NCBI GenBank assembly: GCA_035063765.1
Contig: JAPSFT010000024.1
Coordinates: forward strand, 1-57,757
Source of the DNA: Deltaproteobacteria bacterium
GTDB taxonomy: Bacteria; Myxococcota_A; UBA9160; PR03
Direction of reading: 5' to 3'
DNA length: 57,757 bases
The notes under the pieces are model-generated. The model was not told the origin of the DNA. It made no database searches and was given only the letters and a program-made list of their open reading frames with translations. A program made the position numbers and the translations under genes. Positions 8,327-17,083 of this stretch are shown one piece after another. Position 1 is the first letter of the stretch; every line of letters begins with the position of its first letter.

Positions 8327-8779
8327 TCAAGGTGGCGCGAAACCGGCTCCGGACGGGTCCGACGGCGCGGGCGATGCCGCTTGCCCGGCTGCGGCCCCTT
8401 GCCCGGCTTCGGGGTGGGTGCGGACCACGTCTCCGCGCACCCGCCAGCCCTCCTGCCCGTAGAGCAGCGGGACGGCGAAGAACAGCCGGTCCACCTCGAC
8501 GTCGACCAGCAGGTCGCCGTTGCCCCGCCGCAGCGCCTGCTCGACCGCCTCCGCGAGCGTCGGCGGATCGGTCCGGGTCGGCACCCAGAGGAAGTGCTGG
8601 GACAGCACCACCGCCTCGACGTCGCGCGTGCGCGAGGCCTCGTCGATCTGGTAGCCGAGCACGGGCGCGGTCCGGGTGGTGAGCGCCGCGAAGCGCCCGT
8701 GGGGCACGGTCTCGAGCGCGCAGCCGGCCCCGGCGAGCAGGCCGAGCGCCAGCCCTGCGAGGGCCCGCCCGGCCCTCAC
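8327..8779 (-). CDS. Lipoprotein of unknown function, paralogue A
   Basis: A 150-residue lipoprotein; GTG at 8779 gives a signal ending LLAGAGC with Cys20 as the lipidation site. It overlaps the upstream gene by GTGA (8776-8779). The body matches its neighbour in layout: a strand ending VVLSQHFLWVPTRTD, a helix LAEAVEQALRRGNGDLLVDV, then a beta end with a V-R-G-D-V-V motif. The last 20 or so residues are Ala/Gly/Pro-rich. I do not recognise a named family. The two genes look like a local duplication forming one operon. Confidence 0.72.
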   Translation of the reverse strand: MRAGRALAGLALGLLAGAGCALETVPHGRFAALTTRTAPVLGYQIDEASRTRDVEAVVLSQHFLWVPTRTDPPTLAEAVEQALRRGNGDLLVDVEVDRLFFAVPLLYGQEGWRVRGDVVRTHPEAGQGAAAGQAASPAPSDPSGAGFAPP

Positions 8780-9150
8780 GGCGACTGCGCGCCGAGCAGG
8801 TCGACGACGTCGCCCCGCACCTCGAGGGTCGACACCCCGATCAGGAACCACCAGTCGATGGTGCGGACCTGCGCGCGCGCCATCACGTCGCCGCCGTGAG
8901 CGAGCAGCGCGTCCTCGACCGCGGTCTCGAGCCGCGGCGACTCGCCGGTCGGCAGGAACAACACCGACGTCACGCGCGTGTCGCTGCCGGTCACGTCACG
9001 CCGGATCGAGGCGTTGCGCAGGTCGACCTCGCGCAGGTCGAGCTCGACGGGCCGCGTGGCGGCGACGGCCAGCGTGCCCTGGTCCGTGATGCAGCCCGGC
9101 AGCGCGAGCAGCGCCGCGGCGGCGAGGGCGGAGAGGCGGGCGCTCGGCAC
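8776..9150 (-). CDS. Lipoprotein of unknown function, paralogue B
   Basis: A 124-residue lipoprotein with lipobox ALPGC (Cys20). The mature part has VLFLPTGESPRLETAVEDAL, a helix rich in Ala, then DWWFLIGVSTLEVRGDVVDL. The same order (small strand, L-x-x-A-V-E-x-A-L helix, hydrophobic strand, VRGDVV) occurs in the next gene, so the two are paralogues. First gene of a two-gene unit, start-stop coupled by GTGA. Function unknown; an outer-membrane or periplasmic location is predicted from the lipobox. Confidence 0.75.
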   Translation of the reverse strand: MPSARLSALAAAALLALPGCITDQGTLAVAATRPVELDLREVDLRNASIRRDVTGSDTRVTSVLFLPTGESPRLETAVEDALLAHGGDVMARAQVRTIDWWFLIGVSTLEVRGDVVDLLGAQSP

Positions 9151-9168
9151 GGCCGGCAGTGTACCCGC

Positions 9169-9861
9169 TCAGGGCTCGATCGCGTAGGTCACGGTCGTGG
9201 TGATCGAGAGCTCGACCTGGCCCGGCGCGATCGGCACGGGCGCGGACGCCTCCATGCGCGCGGCCCTCGGCATCGGGACGGGCGGTCCGCCGCCGGTCTC
9301 GTCGATGCGCAGCAGCCGCCCGAGGCGCACGCCGGCGCTCGCGGCGTAGAGCTCGGCCTTGCGCCGGGCGTCGGCGAGCGCGCGCTTGCGGGCCTCGTCG
9401 AGCAGCGGCGCGGGCTCGCCGACCGAGAACGCGACGCCGCCCACCTCGTTGGCGCCGGCGGCGACGAGCTGGTCCAGCACGCCCCCCACCCTCTCGACCC
9501 CGGCCACCCGCACCGTCACCTGGTTGGAGACGCGATAGCCGGTGATGCGCGGCTGCTCGGCCCGGCCGGCGCTCTCGGCGTACACCGGCCACACCGAGAA
9601 GCCGGAGGTCTGGACGTCCCGCTTCGCGATGCCCGCCGCCTCGAGCGCGGCGAGCACGCGCTCCATCGCCGTCCCGTTCGCGCGCACCGCCTCGGCGGCG
9701 CTCGGCGCCTCCGCCACGACGCCGGCCGAGAGGTGGCCGGTGTCGGGTGTCGCCGAGACCTCGCCGGTGCCCGACACGCGGATCGACGGGGTGTCGTCGG
9801 CGCGGGTGGGCGCGGGAGCCGCGAGCAGCACGACGAGGCAGAGCAGTCCGCGAGGGAGCAT
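9169..9861 (-). CDS. SIMPL-domain (DUF541) exported protein
   Basis: A 230-residue exported protein with a signal peptide cut near PTRADD and a SIMPL/DUF541 domain: IRVSGTGEVSATPDTGHLSA at the start, GIAKRDVQTSGFSVWPVY in the middle, ITGYRVSNQVTVRV, and DEARKRALADARRKAELYA near the end. Homologues (YggE/BP26) are periplasmic and linked to oxidative stress or envelope integrity, with oligomeric ring structures reported for BP26. ATG at 9861 follows a weak ribosome site. Conserved SIMPL spacing supports an intact gene. Confidence 0.88.
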   Translation of the reverse strand: MLPRGLLCLVVLLAAPAPTRADDTPSIRVSGTGEVSATPDTGHLSAGVVAEAPSAAEAVRANGTAMERVLAALEAAGIAKRDVQTSGFSVWPVYAESAGRAEQPRITGYRVSNQVTVRVAGVERVGGVLDQLVAAGANEVGGVAFSVGEPAPLLDEARKRALADARRKAELYAASAGVRLGRLLRIDETGGGPPVPMPRAARMEASAPVPIAPGQVELSITTTVTYAIEP

Positions 9862-9944
9862 CGATTCCTCCGGGTTCCGTCGGGGTCGAACCGTAGCCGG
9901 CCGCGCAGGTTGCGGCCCGCGGCTCGCGACGAGACACTCGCTCC

Positions 9945-10325
9945 ATGCGAAGCCGCCCCGGAGTCCCGCTGCTCCTCGCCGCGGCGCTCGGGGGCGCGCT
10001 CGCGCTCGCGGGCTGTACGTCGTTCCAGGCGATGCGCGCGTTCCAGCGCGGCACCGCGGCGCTCGACCGCGGTGAGGCCGCGCTCGCCGTCGGCGAGCTC
10101 GAGCGGGCGGCCGCCCTGGCGCCCGAGGCGTCGGCGGTGCAAAACCACCTCGGCATCGCCTACGAGGCGGCGGGCCGTCGCGAGGAGGCACGGCGCGCCT
10201 ACGAGCGCGCCGTCGCCCTCGACTGCGAGAACGAGGCCGCCGGCCGCAACCTGGCCGCGCTGCGGGCGCAGGACACGAAGCCGCCGGCGGGCCCGGCGGG
10301 CTCCCGTGCGGCGGGCGCGCCATGA
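9945..10325 (+). CDS. TPR-repeat lipoprotein
   Basis: A 126-residue lipoprotein with lipobox LALAGC (Cys24). It contains about two tetratricopeptide repeats, ending SAVQNHLGIAYEAAGRREEA and RRAYERAVALD, followed by a short Pro/Ala tail. Likely a protein-interaction scaffold anchored in the outer membrane; related proteins include small PilF/NfrB-like TPR lipoproteins, but no specific partner is evident. Its stop overlaps the next start as ATGA (10322-10325), implying co-translation. Confidence 0.78.
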   Translation: MRSRPGVPLLLAAALGGALALAGCTSFQAMRAFQRGTAALDRGEAALAVGELERAAALAPEASAVQNHLGIAYEAAGRREEARRAYERAVALDCENEAAGRNLAALRAQDTKPPAGPAGSRAAGAP

Positions 10326-10810
10326 GCGGCGACGACGAGCGCGAGCGGCCGAAGCGCTCGTGGGCCGAGATCGACCGGCTGCGCGATCGACCCCGCGCGC
10401 GCCGCGACGAGCGGGCGCCGCGCGGGCCTGCCGCCAAGGCCCGCGCCCAGGCCGCGGCGAAGCAGTACCTGGCGGAGCTCGACCGGACGCTCTTCACGAA
10501 GGGTGCAGCGGGCGGCGCCGCCGGCGCCCGGCTCGCCGCCGCGGTGCGGGCGGCGCAGGGCAGCGCGGGGCTCGCCGACGCCTGTCGCGCGTACCTCGCG
10601 GCGATCGGGCCGCCCGCCGAGCCGGCGCTGCTCTCGGCCTTCCTCGATACCGGCGAGCGCGAGCTCCAGCGCAGCGCGCTGGCAGCGCTCGCCGAGGGGA
10701 TCGCGGCGCGCGGGCTCACGCTCACGGCGGGCCTCCGGGCGCAGATCCGGACGCTCGCGGAGGGCCCCGACGACGAGCTCGCGGACGCCGCCGAGGCGGT
10801 CCTGCGCTGA
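10322..10810 (+). CDS. Conserved hypothetical cytoplasmic protein
   Basis: A 162-residue, highly charged protein without signal or membrane segment. The N-terminus has RSWAEIDRLRD followed by an Arg-rich stretch and AAAKQYLAELDRTLF; the C-terminal half is helical, HEAT-like (LLSAFLDTGERELQRSALAA). A K/R-S-W-x-E-I-D-x-x-R-D start is familiar to me from deltaproteobacterial hypothetical proteins, but that is memory, not a search. It starts in an ATGA overlap with the TPR lipoprotein. Function unknown; the Arg-rich part could bind nucleic acid. Confidence 0.65.
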   Translation: MSGDDERERPKRSWAEIDRLRDRPRARRDERAPRGPAAKARAQAAAKQYLAELDRTLFTKGAAGGAAGARLAAAVRAAQGSAGLADACRAYLAAIGPPAEPALLSAFLDTGERELQRSALAALAEGIAARGLTLTAGLRAQIRTLAEGPDDELADAAEAVLR

Positions 10811-10891
10811 CGCAGCGCGACGCCTGCTCGGGCGCGGGCCAGAGGCTTCGCGCGCCGCGGCTCGCCCGGCAGGTCTGACGAGCGCGCCCTC

Positions 10892-11341
10892 ATGCTCTAC
10901 GTTCCTCGCATGGCGCACGATCTCGAGCGCGAGGCCCTCGCGCGCTACCTGGACGACCGCAGCCTGAAGCGCACCCGGCAGCGGGAGGCGATCCTCGAGG
11001 TGTTCCTCGACGTGATCGGGCACATCTCGAGCGAGGACCTCTATCAGCGGGTCCGCGAGAAGTACCCCGGCATCGGCTACACCACTGTGTACCGGACGAT
11101 GAAGATCTTCTGCGAGGCGGGGCTCGCCGTGGAACGCGCCTTCGAGGACGGGGTCACCCGCTACGAGATCCCCCACGAGCACCACGACCACCTGGTCTGC
11201 ACGCGCTGCGGGCGGATCGTCGAGTTCGAGTGCCGCATGATCGAGTCGGCGCAGGACCAGATCGCGCTCGAGTACGGGTTCCGGCTGCTGCGCCATCGCC
11301 ACGAGCTCTACGGGCACTGTCCCGACTGTCGCGGGGCGTGA
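10892..11341 (+). CDS. fur: Fur-family metalloregulator
   Basis: Metal- or peroxide-sensing transcription repressor of the Fur superfamily, 149 residues (143 if the ATG at 10910 is used). The winged helix has LKRTRQREAILEVFLDV and the recognition helix GIGYTTVYRTMKIF. The dimerisation domain has YEIPHEHHDHLVCTRCG, with the CxxC structural zinc pair (CTRC) and a second pair at the end (HCPDCRG). The His-rich HEHHDH loop supports metal sensing. It could be Fur, PerR or Zur; spacing looks most like Fur. Neither start has a clear ribosome site. Its stop overlaps the transporter permease start as GTGA, so regulator and transporter are probably co-expressed. Confidence 0.88.
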   Translation: MLYVPRMAHDLEREALARYLDDRSLKRTRQREAILEVFLDVIGHISSEDLYQRVREKYPGIGYTTVYRTMKIFCEAGLAVERAFEDGVTRYEIPHEHHDHLVCTRCGRIVEFECRMIESAQDQIALEYGFRLLRHRHELYGHCPDCRGA

Positions 11342-12465
11342 CCCCGGCGCCGGCTGCAGCCCTGCGCGCGTCGGCAGGCGAAGCCGGCGAACGCTTGCTC
11401 GTCCTGACGGGACGGCTCGACGTCGAGTCGACCGCGCGGCTGTGGAGCGAGGCGCTGGCAGTGGCGCGCGCGGCGCGCGGCCGGCCGCTGGTGGTGGACG
11501 CCGCCGGGGTCGACTACTGCGACGGCTCCGGCGCGGCGCTGCTGGCGGCCCTCGAGCACGAGGCCGGCCAGGGCGGCGGCGGCTTCGCGCTGCGCGGGCT
11601 GCGCGACGACCTGCGCCGGCTCGTCGCGCTCGTGGCGCCGGGCCCGCCGCACGGGGAGGCGCCCGCCCGCCCCGCGCCGGTGATCGCACGGCTCGGGCGC
11701 GCGACACTCGCGGCGCTCGCCGACGGCCGGCGCTTCGTCGCCTTCGTCGGCGAGACCGTGCTCGCGCTCGCCTTCGTGCTGCGCCACCCCGGGAAGCTCC
11801 GCCTCGGCGAGACGCTGCTCGTCGCAGAGCGCGCGGGCGTCGGCGCGATCCCGATCGTCGCGGGTGTCGGCTTCCTGCTCGGGCTGATCCTCGCCTTCCA
11901 GGGCGCGATCCCGATGCGGCGCTTCGCGGCCGAGATCTTCGTCGCCGACCTGCTCGGCCTCTCGCTCCTGCGCGAGCTCGGGCCGCTGATGGCGTCGATC
12001 CTGCTGGCCGCGCGCTCGGGCTCCGCCTTCGCGGCCGAGATCGGCACCATGAAGGTCAACGAGGAGATCGACGCGCTCACCACCATGGGCCTCGATCCGG
12101 TGCGCTTCCTGGTCGTGCCGCGCGTGGTGGCCGCCGTCGCCGTCGTGCCGGCCCTCGCCATGCTGACCAGCCTGGCCGGCCTGCTCGGCGGGCTGCTCGT
12201 GTACGTGTCGCTGGGCTTCCCGCCGGTCACCTACCTGAACCGCATCGCGGACATGGTGGATCCCGGCGACGTGATCGGCGGGCTCGCCAAGGCGATGGTC
12301 TTCGGGGTGATCGTGGCCGCGGTCGGCTGCCTGCGCGGGATCCAGACCGGGCAGGGCGCCCAGGCGGTCGGGCTCTCCACCACCAGCGCGGTGGTGAGCG
12401 GGATCGTCGGGATCGCCCTCGCCGACGGCGCCTTCGCGGTCGTGTTCTACGTTCTCGGCATCTGA
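11338..12465 (+). CDS. mlaE: MlaE-type lipid ABC permease fused to an N-terminal STAS domain
   Basis: Inner-membrane permease of an Mla/MCE phospholipid transporter, 375 residues. Residues about 1-100 form a STAS domain (VVDAAGVDYCDGSGAALLAA), the role played by the separate MlaB in E. coli. The MlaE domain follows: VGFLLGLILAFQGAIPMRRF, LRELGPLMASILLAARSGSA, FAAEIGTMKVNEEIDALTTM and a C-terminal GIVGIALADGAFAVVFY. GTG at 11338 overlaps the fur stop. The genes behind it supply ATPase, MCE protein and lipoprotein, so this is a complete core. It could act in either transport direction; the sequence does not say. Confidence 0.92.
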   Translation: MTPAPAAALRASAGEAGERLLVLTGRLDVESTARLWSEALAVARAARGRPLVVDAAGVDYCDGSGAALLAALEHEAGQGGGGFALRGLRDDLRRLVALVAPGPPHGEAPARPAPVIARLGRATLAALADGRRFVAFVGETVLALAFVLRHPGKLRLGETLLVAERAGVGAIPIVAGVGFLLGLILAFQGAIPMRRFAAEIFVADLLGLSLLRELGPLMASILLAARSGSAFAAEIGTMKVNEEIDALTTMGLDPVRFLVVPRVVAAVAVVPALAMLTSLAGLLGGLLVYVSLGFPPVTYLNRIADMVDPGDVIGGLAKAMVFGVIVAAVGCLRGIQTGQGAQAVGLSTTSAVVSGIVGIALADGAFAVVFYVLGI

Positions 12466-12471
12466 GGGCCC

Positions 12472-13275
12472 ATGACGAGCGAGCCGAGCCAGCCGGTCGA
12501 GGGCGCGCCGCGCCGCGACGAGCCGATCATCGAGGTGGAAGGCCTGGTGGCCGGCTACGGCGAGCGCACCCTCTTCGACGGGGTCTCCTTCACGGTGCGG
12601 CGCGGCGAGGTCTTCGTGATCCTCGGCGGCTCGGGCTCGGGCAAGAGCACGCTGCTCAAGAACGTGATCGGCCTCGTCCGGCCCTGGCAGGGCCGCGTGC
12701 GGATCGCCGGCGCCGACCTGGTCGACGCGGACGACGCCGAGCGGCGCGCGATCCTGCGCCGGATCGGGGTGATGTACCAGCAGGGCGCGCTCTTCGGGTC
12801 GATGACCCTGCTCGGGAACGTGCGCCTGCCCATGGAGGAGCTGACGGACCTGCCGGACGACGCCATGGACCGGATCGCGGCGAGCAAGCTCAAGCTGGTG
12901 GGGCTCGAGGGCTTCGAGGGCTACCTGCCGGCCGAGATCAGCGGCGGCATGCGCAAGCGCGCCGCGATTGCCCGCGCCATGGCGCTCGACCCCGCGATCC
13001 TCTTCCTCGACGAGCCCTCCGCCGGCCTCGACCCGATCACCTCGGCCGGGCTCGACGACACCATCCTGCTGCTGCGCGACACGCTCGGGATCACCTTCGT
13101 GGTGGTCACCCACGAGCTGGCCAGCATCTACAAGATCGCGGACCGCGTGATCATGCTCGACAAGGAGCGGAAGGGCATCGTGGCGAGCGGGAGCCCCGCG
13201 TTCCTGCGCGACCACTGCGAGATCGACTGGGTCCGCCGCTTCTTCCGCCGCGAAACCGGAGCCGAGGCCGCGTGA
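12472..13275 (+). CDS. mlaF: MlaF-type ABC transporter ATPase
   Basis: ATPase of the Mla/MCE lipid transporter, 267 residues. Walker A is GGSGSGKSTLLKN, the Q-loop IGVMYQQGALFGSMTLLGNV (the FxSMT(V/L)xxNV block typical of MlaF), the signature ISGGMRKRAAIARAM, Walker B ILFLDEPSAGLDP and the H-switch VVTHEL. The C-terminal FLRDHCEIDWVRRFF resembles the end of MlaF. It starts 6 bp after the permease stop. It energises the permease on the cytoplasmic face, working with the fused STAS domain. Confidence 0.94.
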   Translation: MTSEPSQPVEGAPRRDEPIIEVEGLVAGYGERTLFDGVSFTVRRGEVFVILGGSGSGKSTLLKNVIGLVRPWQGRVRIAGADLVDADDAERRAILRRIGVMYQQGALFGSMTLLGNVRLPMEELTDLPDDAMDRIAASKLKLVGLEGFEGYLPAEISGGMRKRAAIARAMALDPAILFLDEPSAGLDPITSAGLDDTILLLRDTLGITFVVVTHELASIYKIADRVIMLDKERKGIVASGSPAFLRDHCEIDWVRRFFRRETGAEAA

Positions 13276-13294
13276 CCCCGCTGGACCCCCCGCC

Positions 13295-14230
13295 GTGAAC
13301 GAGGCGCGCTACTTCCGGGTGGGCCTCTTCGTCCTGGGCGGGATCGCGCTCGCGGTGGCCGTGATCGTGATCGTGGGCGGCGGGCGGCTCTTCGCGCGAC
13401 CGATCGGGATGGAGACGGTCTTCGAGGAGTCGGTCCAGGGTCTCGACGTCGGCGCCCCGGTCAAGCTGCGCGGTGTCAAGCTCGGGTCCGTGAGCTGGAT
13501 CGGCTTCGTCGGCGACGAGTACCCCGAGGCCGACGCCCGCGACGCGAACCTGGTGCTGGTTCGCATGGAGCTGCACCGTGACGAGGCCCTTCTCGAGGAG
13601 CAGCGCGCCCGGGAGCTGCAGGCCATGATCGACCGCGGGCTGCGGCTGCGGCTCACGCCGCTCGGGATCACCGGTGTGTCGTTCCTCGAGGCCGACTTCG
13701 TCGACCCCGGGCGTTTTCCCGCACGCGCGATCTCCTGGACGCCCGCGGCGCTCTACGTGCCGTCGGCGCCGAGCACGATCACCCAGATCACCAGCGCCGC
13801 GGAGCGGCTCATGACCCGGATCGACCGCCTCGACGTCGAGGGCCTGCTGACCAACCTCGACACCCTGCTCGTGAACGTGAACCGCGCCGTCGAGACCACC
13901 GACGTCGGCGCCGTGCAGCGCTCCGTCTCGGAGCTGCTCGAGGAGCTCGACGGCACCGTCGAGGGCCTGCGCCAGGCGATCCGCGAGACGCGCCTGCCCG
14001 CGGTGGGCGAGCGGGCGCGCGCCACCCTGGGCGAGGCCTCCGCCACGCTGGTCCGCCTGCAGCTCCTGCTCGCGAGCGGCGGCGAGGACCTGACGGCGAC
14101 CCTCGAGAACCTGCGCGTCGCCACCCAGAACCTGCGCGACCTGAGCGAGACCGCGCGCAGCTACCCCTCGTTCCTGCTCTTCGGCCAGCCGCCTCCCTCG
14201 ACGCTGCCGGCCGGGGAGGAGGAGCGATGA
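13295..14230 (+). CDS. mlaD: MCE-domain lipid-binding protein (MlaD-like)
   Basis: Periplasmic MCE component anchored by one N-terminal helix (about residues 6-28), 311 residues. The MCE domain follows: FEESVQGLDVGAPVKLRGVK is the diagnostic block, then LRLTPLGITGVSFLEADFVD. An insert EEQRARELQAMIDRGL lies within it. Residues about 165-290 are long helices, as in MCE proteins that form tunnels across the periplasm. GTG at 13295 follows the ATPase gene by 19 bp. The stop overlaps the lipoprotein start as ATGA (14227-14230). Confidence 0.9.
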   Translation: MNEARYFRVGLFVLGGIALAVAVIVIVGGGRLFARPIGMETVFEESVQGLDVGAPVKLRGVKLGSVSWIGFVGDEYPEADARDANLVLVRMELHRDEALLEEQRARELQAMIDRGLRLRLTPLGITGVSFLEADFVDPGRFPARAISWTPAALYVPSAPSTITQITSAAERLMTRIDRLDVEGLLTNLDTLLVNVNRAVETTDVGAVQRSVSELLEELDGTVEGLRQAIRETRLPAVGERARATLGEASATLVRLQLLLASGGEDLTATLENLRVATQNLRDLSETARSYPSFLLFGQPPPSTLPAGEEER

Positions 14231-14847
14231 GAGCGCTCGCGCTGGCCGTTGCCGCCGCGCTGCTGCTGTCCGGCTGCGCGCGGCCCTTCGAGCGCCCGCC
14301 GCTCGAGAAGACGCGCTTCGTGCTGCGGCTCCCGGATCCGGCGCCGGGGGCGAAGACGGCCGGCCCCCTCGCGGTGGACCGCGTGCGCGTCGCCCCGCTC
14401 TACGACCACACGGGCTTCGTCTACCGCACCGGCGAGGACACCTTCGCCTCGGACCCCCGCTTCGAGTGGTTCGGCCCGCCCGGCGCCGTCCTGCGCGAGG
14501 CGATCGTCGACTGGCTCGACGGCGCCTCGGCCTTCGCGCCCGTCGAGCGCGGGTCGGCGGCGGGAGCGACCTGGCTCCTGGAGACGGAGGTCGACCGGCT
14601 CTACGCGGACCGCCGCGATCCGGCCGCGCCGGCCGCGGTCCTCGCCGGGCGCTTCCGGCTGCTCGACCTGCGCGGCCGCGAGCCGCGCCGCGCGCTCGCG
14701 CAGCGCTTCGAGGAGCGCGAGCCGGCCGGCGGCGGGACGCCCCAGGAGCTGGTGGACGCCTTCGGGCGCGCGCTCGTGCGCGTGCTCGGCGGGCTCGAGC
14801 CCGAGCTGCGCGCGGCGGCAGCGGCGCCGGTGCGCGCGGCCCGCTAG
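14227..14847 (+). CDS. ABC-type transport auxiliary lipoprotein (PqiC/DUF330-like)
   Basis: A 206-residue outer-membrane lipoprotein, lipobox LLSGC (Cys17). The mature part reads LAVDRVRVAPLYDHTGFVYR, then SDPRFEWFGPPGAVLREAIVDWL and LLETEVDRLYADRRD, the pattern of the PqiC/YmbA-like auxiliary domain that partners MCE proteins. Start-stop coupled to the MCE gene. It probably forms the outer-membrane end of the lipid bridge. Pgi follows 12 bp later but is functionally unrelated. Confidence 0.8.
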   Translation: MRALALAVAAALLLSGCARPFERPPLEKTRFVLRLPDPAPGAKTAGPLAVDRVRVAPLYDHTGFVYRTGEDTFASDPRFEWFGPPGAVLREAIVDWLDGASAFAPVERGSAAGATWLLETEVDRLYADRRDPAAPAAVLAGRFRLLDLRGREPRRALAQRFEEREPAGGGTPQELVDAFGRALVRVLGGLEPELRAAAAAPVRAAR

Positions 14848-14859
14848 ACCTGGGGAACG

Positions 14860-16488
14860 ATGCCCCCTGGACCGACCGCACTGCCCGCCTGGCAGGCCCT
14901 GCTGCGCCACCGCGAGGCGGCGCGGCGCTTCTCGCTGCGCGCGCTCTTCGCGGCCGACCCCGAGCGCGTGCAGCGCTTCTCGGGCGAGGCCGCCGGCCTG
15001 CACGCCGACTGGTCCAAGCACCTGGTCGACGACGAGACGCTGCGCCTGCTGGTGGCGCTCGCCGAGGCGGTCGACCTGCGCGGCCGCCGCGAGGCGATGT
15101 TCGCCGGCGCGCGCATCAACCCGACCGAGGACCGGCCGGTCCTGCACGTGGCGCTGCGCGCGCCGCGCGGCGAGCGGATCCTGGTCGGCGGGACGGACGT
15201 GGTGCCCGCGGTGCACGAGGTGCTCGACCGGATGGCGGCCTTCTGTGACCGGGTGCGCGGGGGGGCCTGGACGGGGCACGGCGGCCGCCGGATCCGCGCC
15301 GTCGTGAACCTCGGGATCGGCGGCTCGGACCTCGGCCCCGCGATGGCCGTCGAGGCGCTGCGCCCCGACGCCGACTCGGGCCTCGTCTTCCGCTTCGTCT
15401 CGAACGTGGACCCCACCGCCTTCGTCGAGGCGACGCGCGACCTCGACCCTGCCGAGACGCTCTTCATCGTGTGCTCGAAGACCTTCACCACGCTCGAGAC
15501 GCTCACCAACGCGCGCGCGGCCCGCGCCTGGTGCCTGGCCGCCCTGCGCGACGAGGCGGCCGTCGCGCGCCACTTCGTGGCCGTGTCGACGAACGCCGCC
15601 GAGGTCGCGAAGTTCGGCATCGACGTCGCCAACATGTTCGGCTTCTGGGACTGGGTCGGCGGGCGCTACTCGGTGGGCTCGGCGGTCGGTCTCTCGCTGA
15701 TGCTCGCGATCGGCCCCGAGCGCTTCCGCGCGTTCCTGGCCGGCATGCGCGCGATGGACGAGCACTTCCGCAGCGCTCCCTTCGAGCGCAATCTTCCGGT
15801 CGTGCTCGGGCTCCTGGGCGTCTGGTACGGCGACTTCCTCGGCGCCCAGAGCCACGCGATCCTCCCCTACGACCAGCACCTGCACCGCTTCCCGGCCTAC
15901 CTGCAGCAGCTCGACATGGAGAGCAACGGCAAGCGCGTGCAGCGCGACGGGCGGCCGGTCGAGACCGACACCGGCCCGATCGTGTGGGGCGAGCCGGGCA
16001 CCAACGGCCAGCACGCCTTCTACCAGCTCCTCCACCAGGGCACCCGGCTCGTGCCCTGCGACTTCATCGGCTTCGCGCGCTCGCGCAACCCGCTGGGCGA
16101 GCAGCACGAGCTCCTGCTCGCGAACCTGCTCGCACAGACCGAGGCGCTGGCCTTCGGCAAGACCGCCGAGGAGGCGGCTGCCGAGGGCGTGCCGCCCGCG
16201 CAGGTGCCGCACCGCACCTTCCCCGGCGATCGGCCGAGCACGGTCCTGCTCGGGGAGGAGCTCACCCCCTTCGCGCTCGGCGCGCTGATCGCGCTCTACG
16301 AGCACAAGGTCTTCACCCAGGGTGTCGTCTGGAACGTCGACTCCTTCGACCAGTGGGGCGTCGAGCTCGGCAAGCGGCTCGCGGCGCGCATCGCGCCGGA
16401 GCTGCTGGCGGCGGTCGCGCCGCCCCTGCGCCACGACGCCTCCACCAACGACCTGATCGCCCGCGTGCGGCGGCTGCGCTCGCGATGA
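14860..16488 (+). CDS. pgi: Glucose-6-phosphate isomerase
   Basis: Interconverts glucose-6-phosphate and fructose-6-phosphate in glycolysis and gluconeogenesis; its product also feeds GlmS further along the window. The length of 542 residues is normal for the long bacterial/eukaryotic type. Signatures: [80 protein letters not shown] and the C-terminal [18 protein letters not shown] at 14860 follows CTGGGGAACG. It lies 12 bp after the transporter lipoprotein gene and may be co-transcribed. Confidence 0.97.
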   Translation: MPPGPTALPAWQALLRHREAARRFSLRALFAADPERVQRFSGEAAGLHADWSKHLVDDETLRLLVALAEAVDLRGRREAMFAGARINPTEDRPVLHVALRAPRGERILVGGTDVVPAVHEVLDRMAAFCDRVRGGAWTGHGGRRIRAVVNLGIGGSDLGPAMAVEALRPDADSGLVFRFVSNVDPTAFVEATRDLDPAETLFIVCSKTFTTLETLTNARAARAWCLAALRDEAAVARHFVAVSTNAAEVAKFGIDVANMFGFWDWVGGRYSVGSAVGLSLMLAIGPERFRAFLAGMRAMDEHFRSAPFERNLPVVLGLLGVWYGDFLGAQSHAILPYDQHLHRFPAYLQQLDMESNGKRVQRDGRPVETDTGPIVWGEPGTNGQHAFYQLLHQGTRLVPCDFIGFARSRNPLGEQHELLLANLLAQTEALAFGKTAEEAAAEGVPPAQVPHRTFPGDRPSTVLLGEELTPFALGALIALYEHKVFTQGVVWNVDSFDQWGVELGKRLAARIAPELLAAVAPPLRHDASTNDLIARVRRLRSR

Positions 16489-16577
16489 GCCTCGGCGGCG
16501 CGCCCGGTCGCAGTGGCGTTGAGCCGCCGTCCCGGCGCCGGTAGCCTCCGCCCGGTCCCCCGGCTCCGGAGGCTCCG

Positions 16578-17027
16578 ATGTCCCTGGCGATGACGAAGGA
16601 GGAGCGCGAGGCGTTCCTCGCCGGCCTGCACGTGGGCGTGCTCAGCATCGCGGAGCCCGCCCGCGGTCCGCTCACGGTGCCGATCTGGTACGCCTACGAG
16701 CCGGGCGGCGAGCTGTGGGTGATCACCGAGCGCAGCTCGCGCAAGGGGCGCCTGCTGGCCGGCGCGGGCCGCGTGAGCCTGTGCGCGCAGTCCGAGACGC
16801 CGCCCTACCAGTACGTGAGCATCGAGGGGCCGATCGTCGCGATCGAGCCCGCTGACCGCGAGCGCCACGCGCGCCCGATGGCGCGCCGCTACCTCGGCGC
16901 CGAGCTCGGCGACCGCTACGTCGAGGCCACGAGCGGCGAGCGCGAGGTGGCCGGCGGCAGCGTGGTCGTGCGCGTGCGCCCCGAGCGCTGGCTCACGGTC
17001 GACTACCGCAAGCAGTTCTCCGGGTAG
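16578..17027 (+). CDS. PPOX-class (pyridoxamine 5'-phosphate oxidase-fold) flavin- or F420-binding protein
   Basis: A 149-residue split-barrel protein. It starts MTKEEREAFLAGLHVGVLSI, then PLTVPIWYAYEPGGELWVIT, SSRKGRLLAGAGRVSLCAQS and YQYVSIEGPIVAIE, the usual order in F420/FMN-dependent PPOX proteins of unknown substrate. CCGGAGG precedes the ATG by a normal distance. No dedicated partner is visible; the next genes are on the opposite strand. FMN, F420 and heme-binding forms cannot be distinguished from this view. Confidence 0.82.
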   Translation: MSLAMTKEEREAFLAGLHVGVLSIAEPARGPLTVPIWYAYEPGGELWVITERSSRKGRLLAGAGRVSLCAQSETPPYQYVSIEGPIVAIEPADRERHARPMARRYLGAELGDRYVEATSGEREVAGGSVVVRVRPERWLTVDYRKQFSG

Positions 17028-17083
17028 CCGCCGCCGGAGGGAGGCGGAGCGCGCCCCTCGCAAGACGCTTCCCGGGAGCCCCC

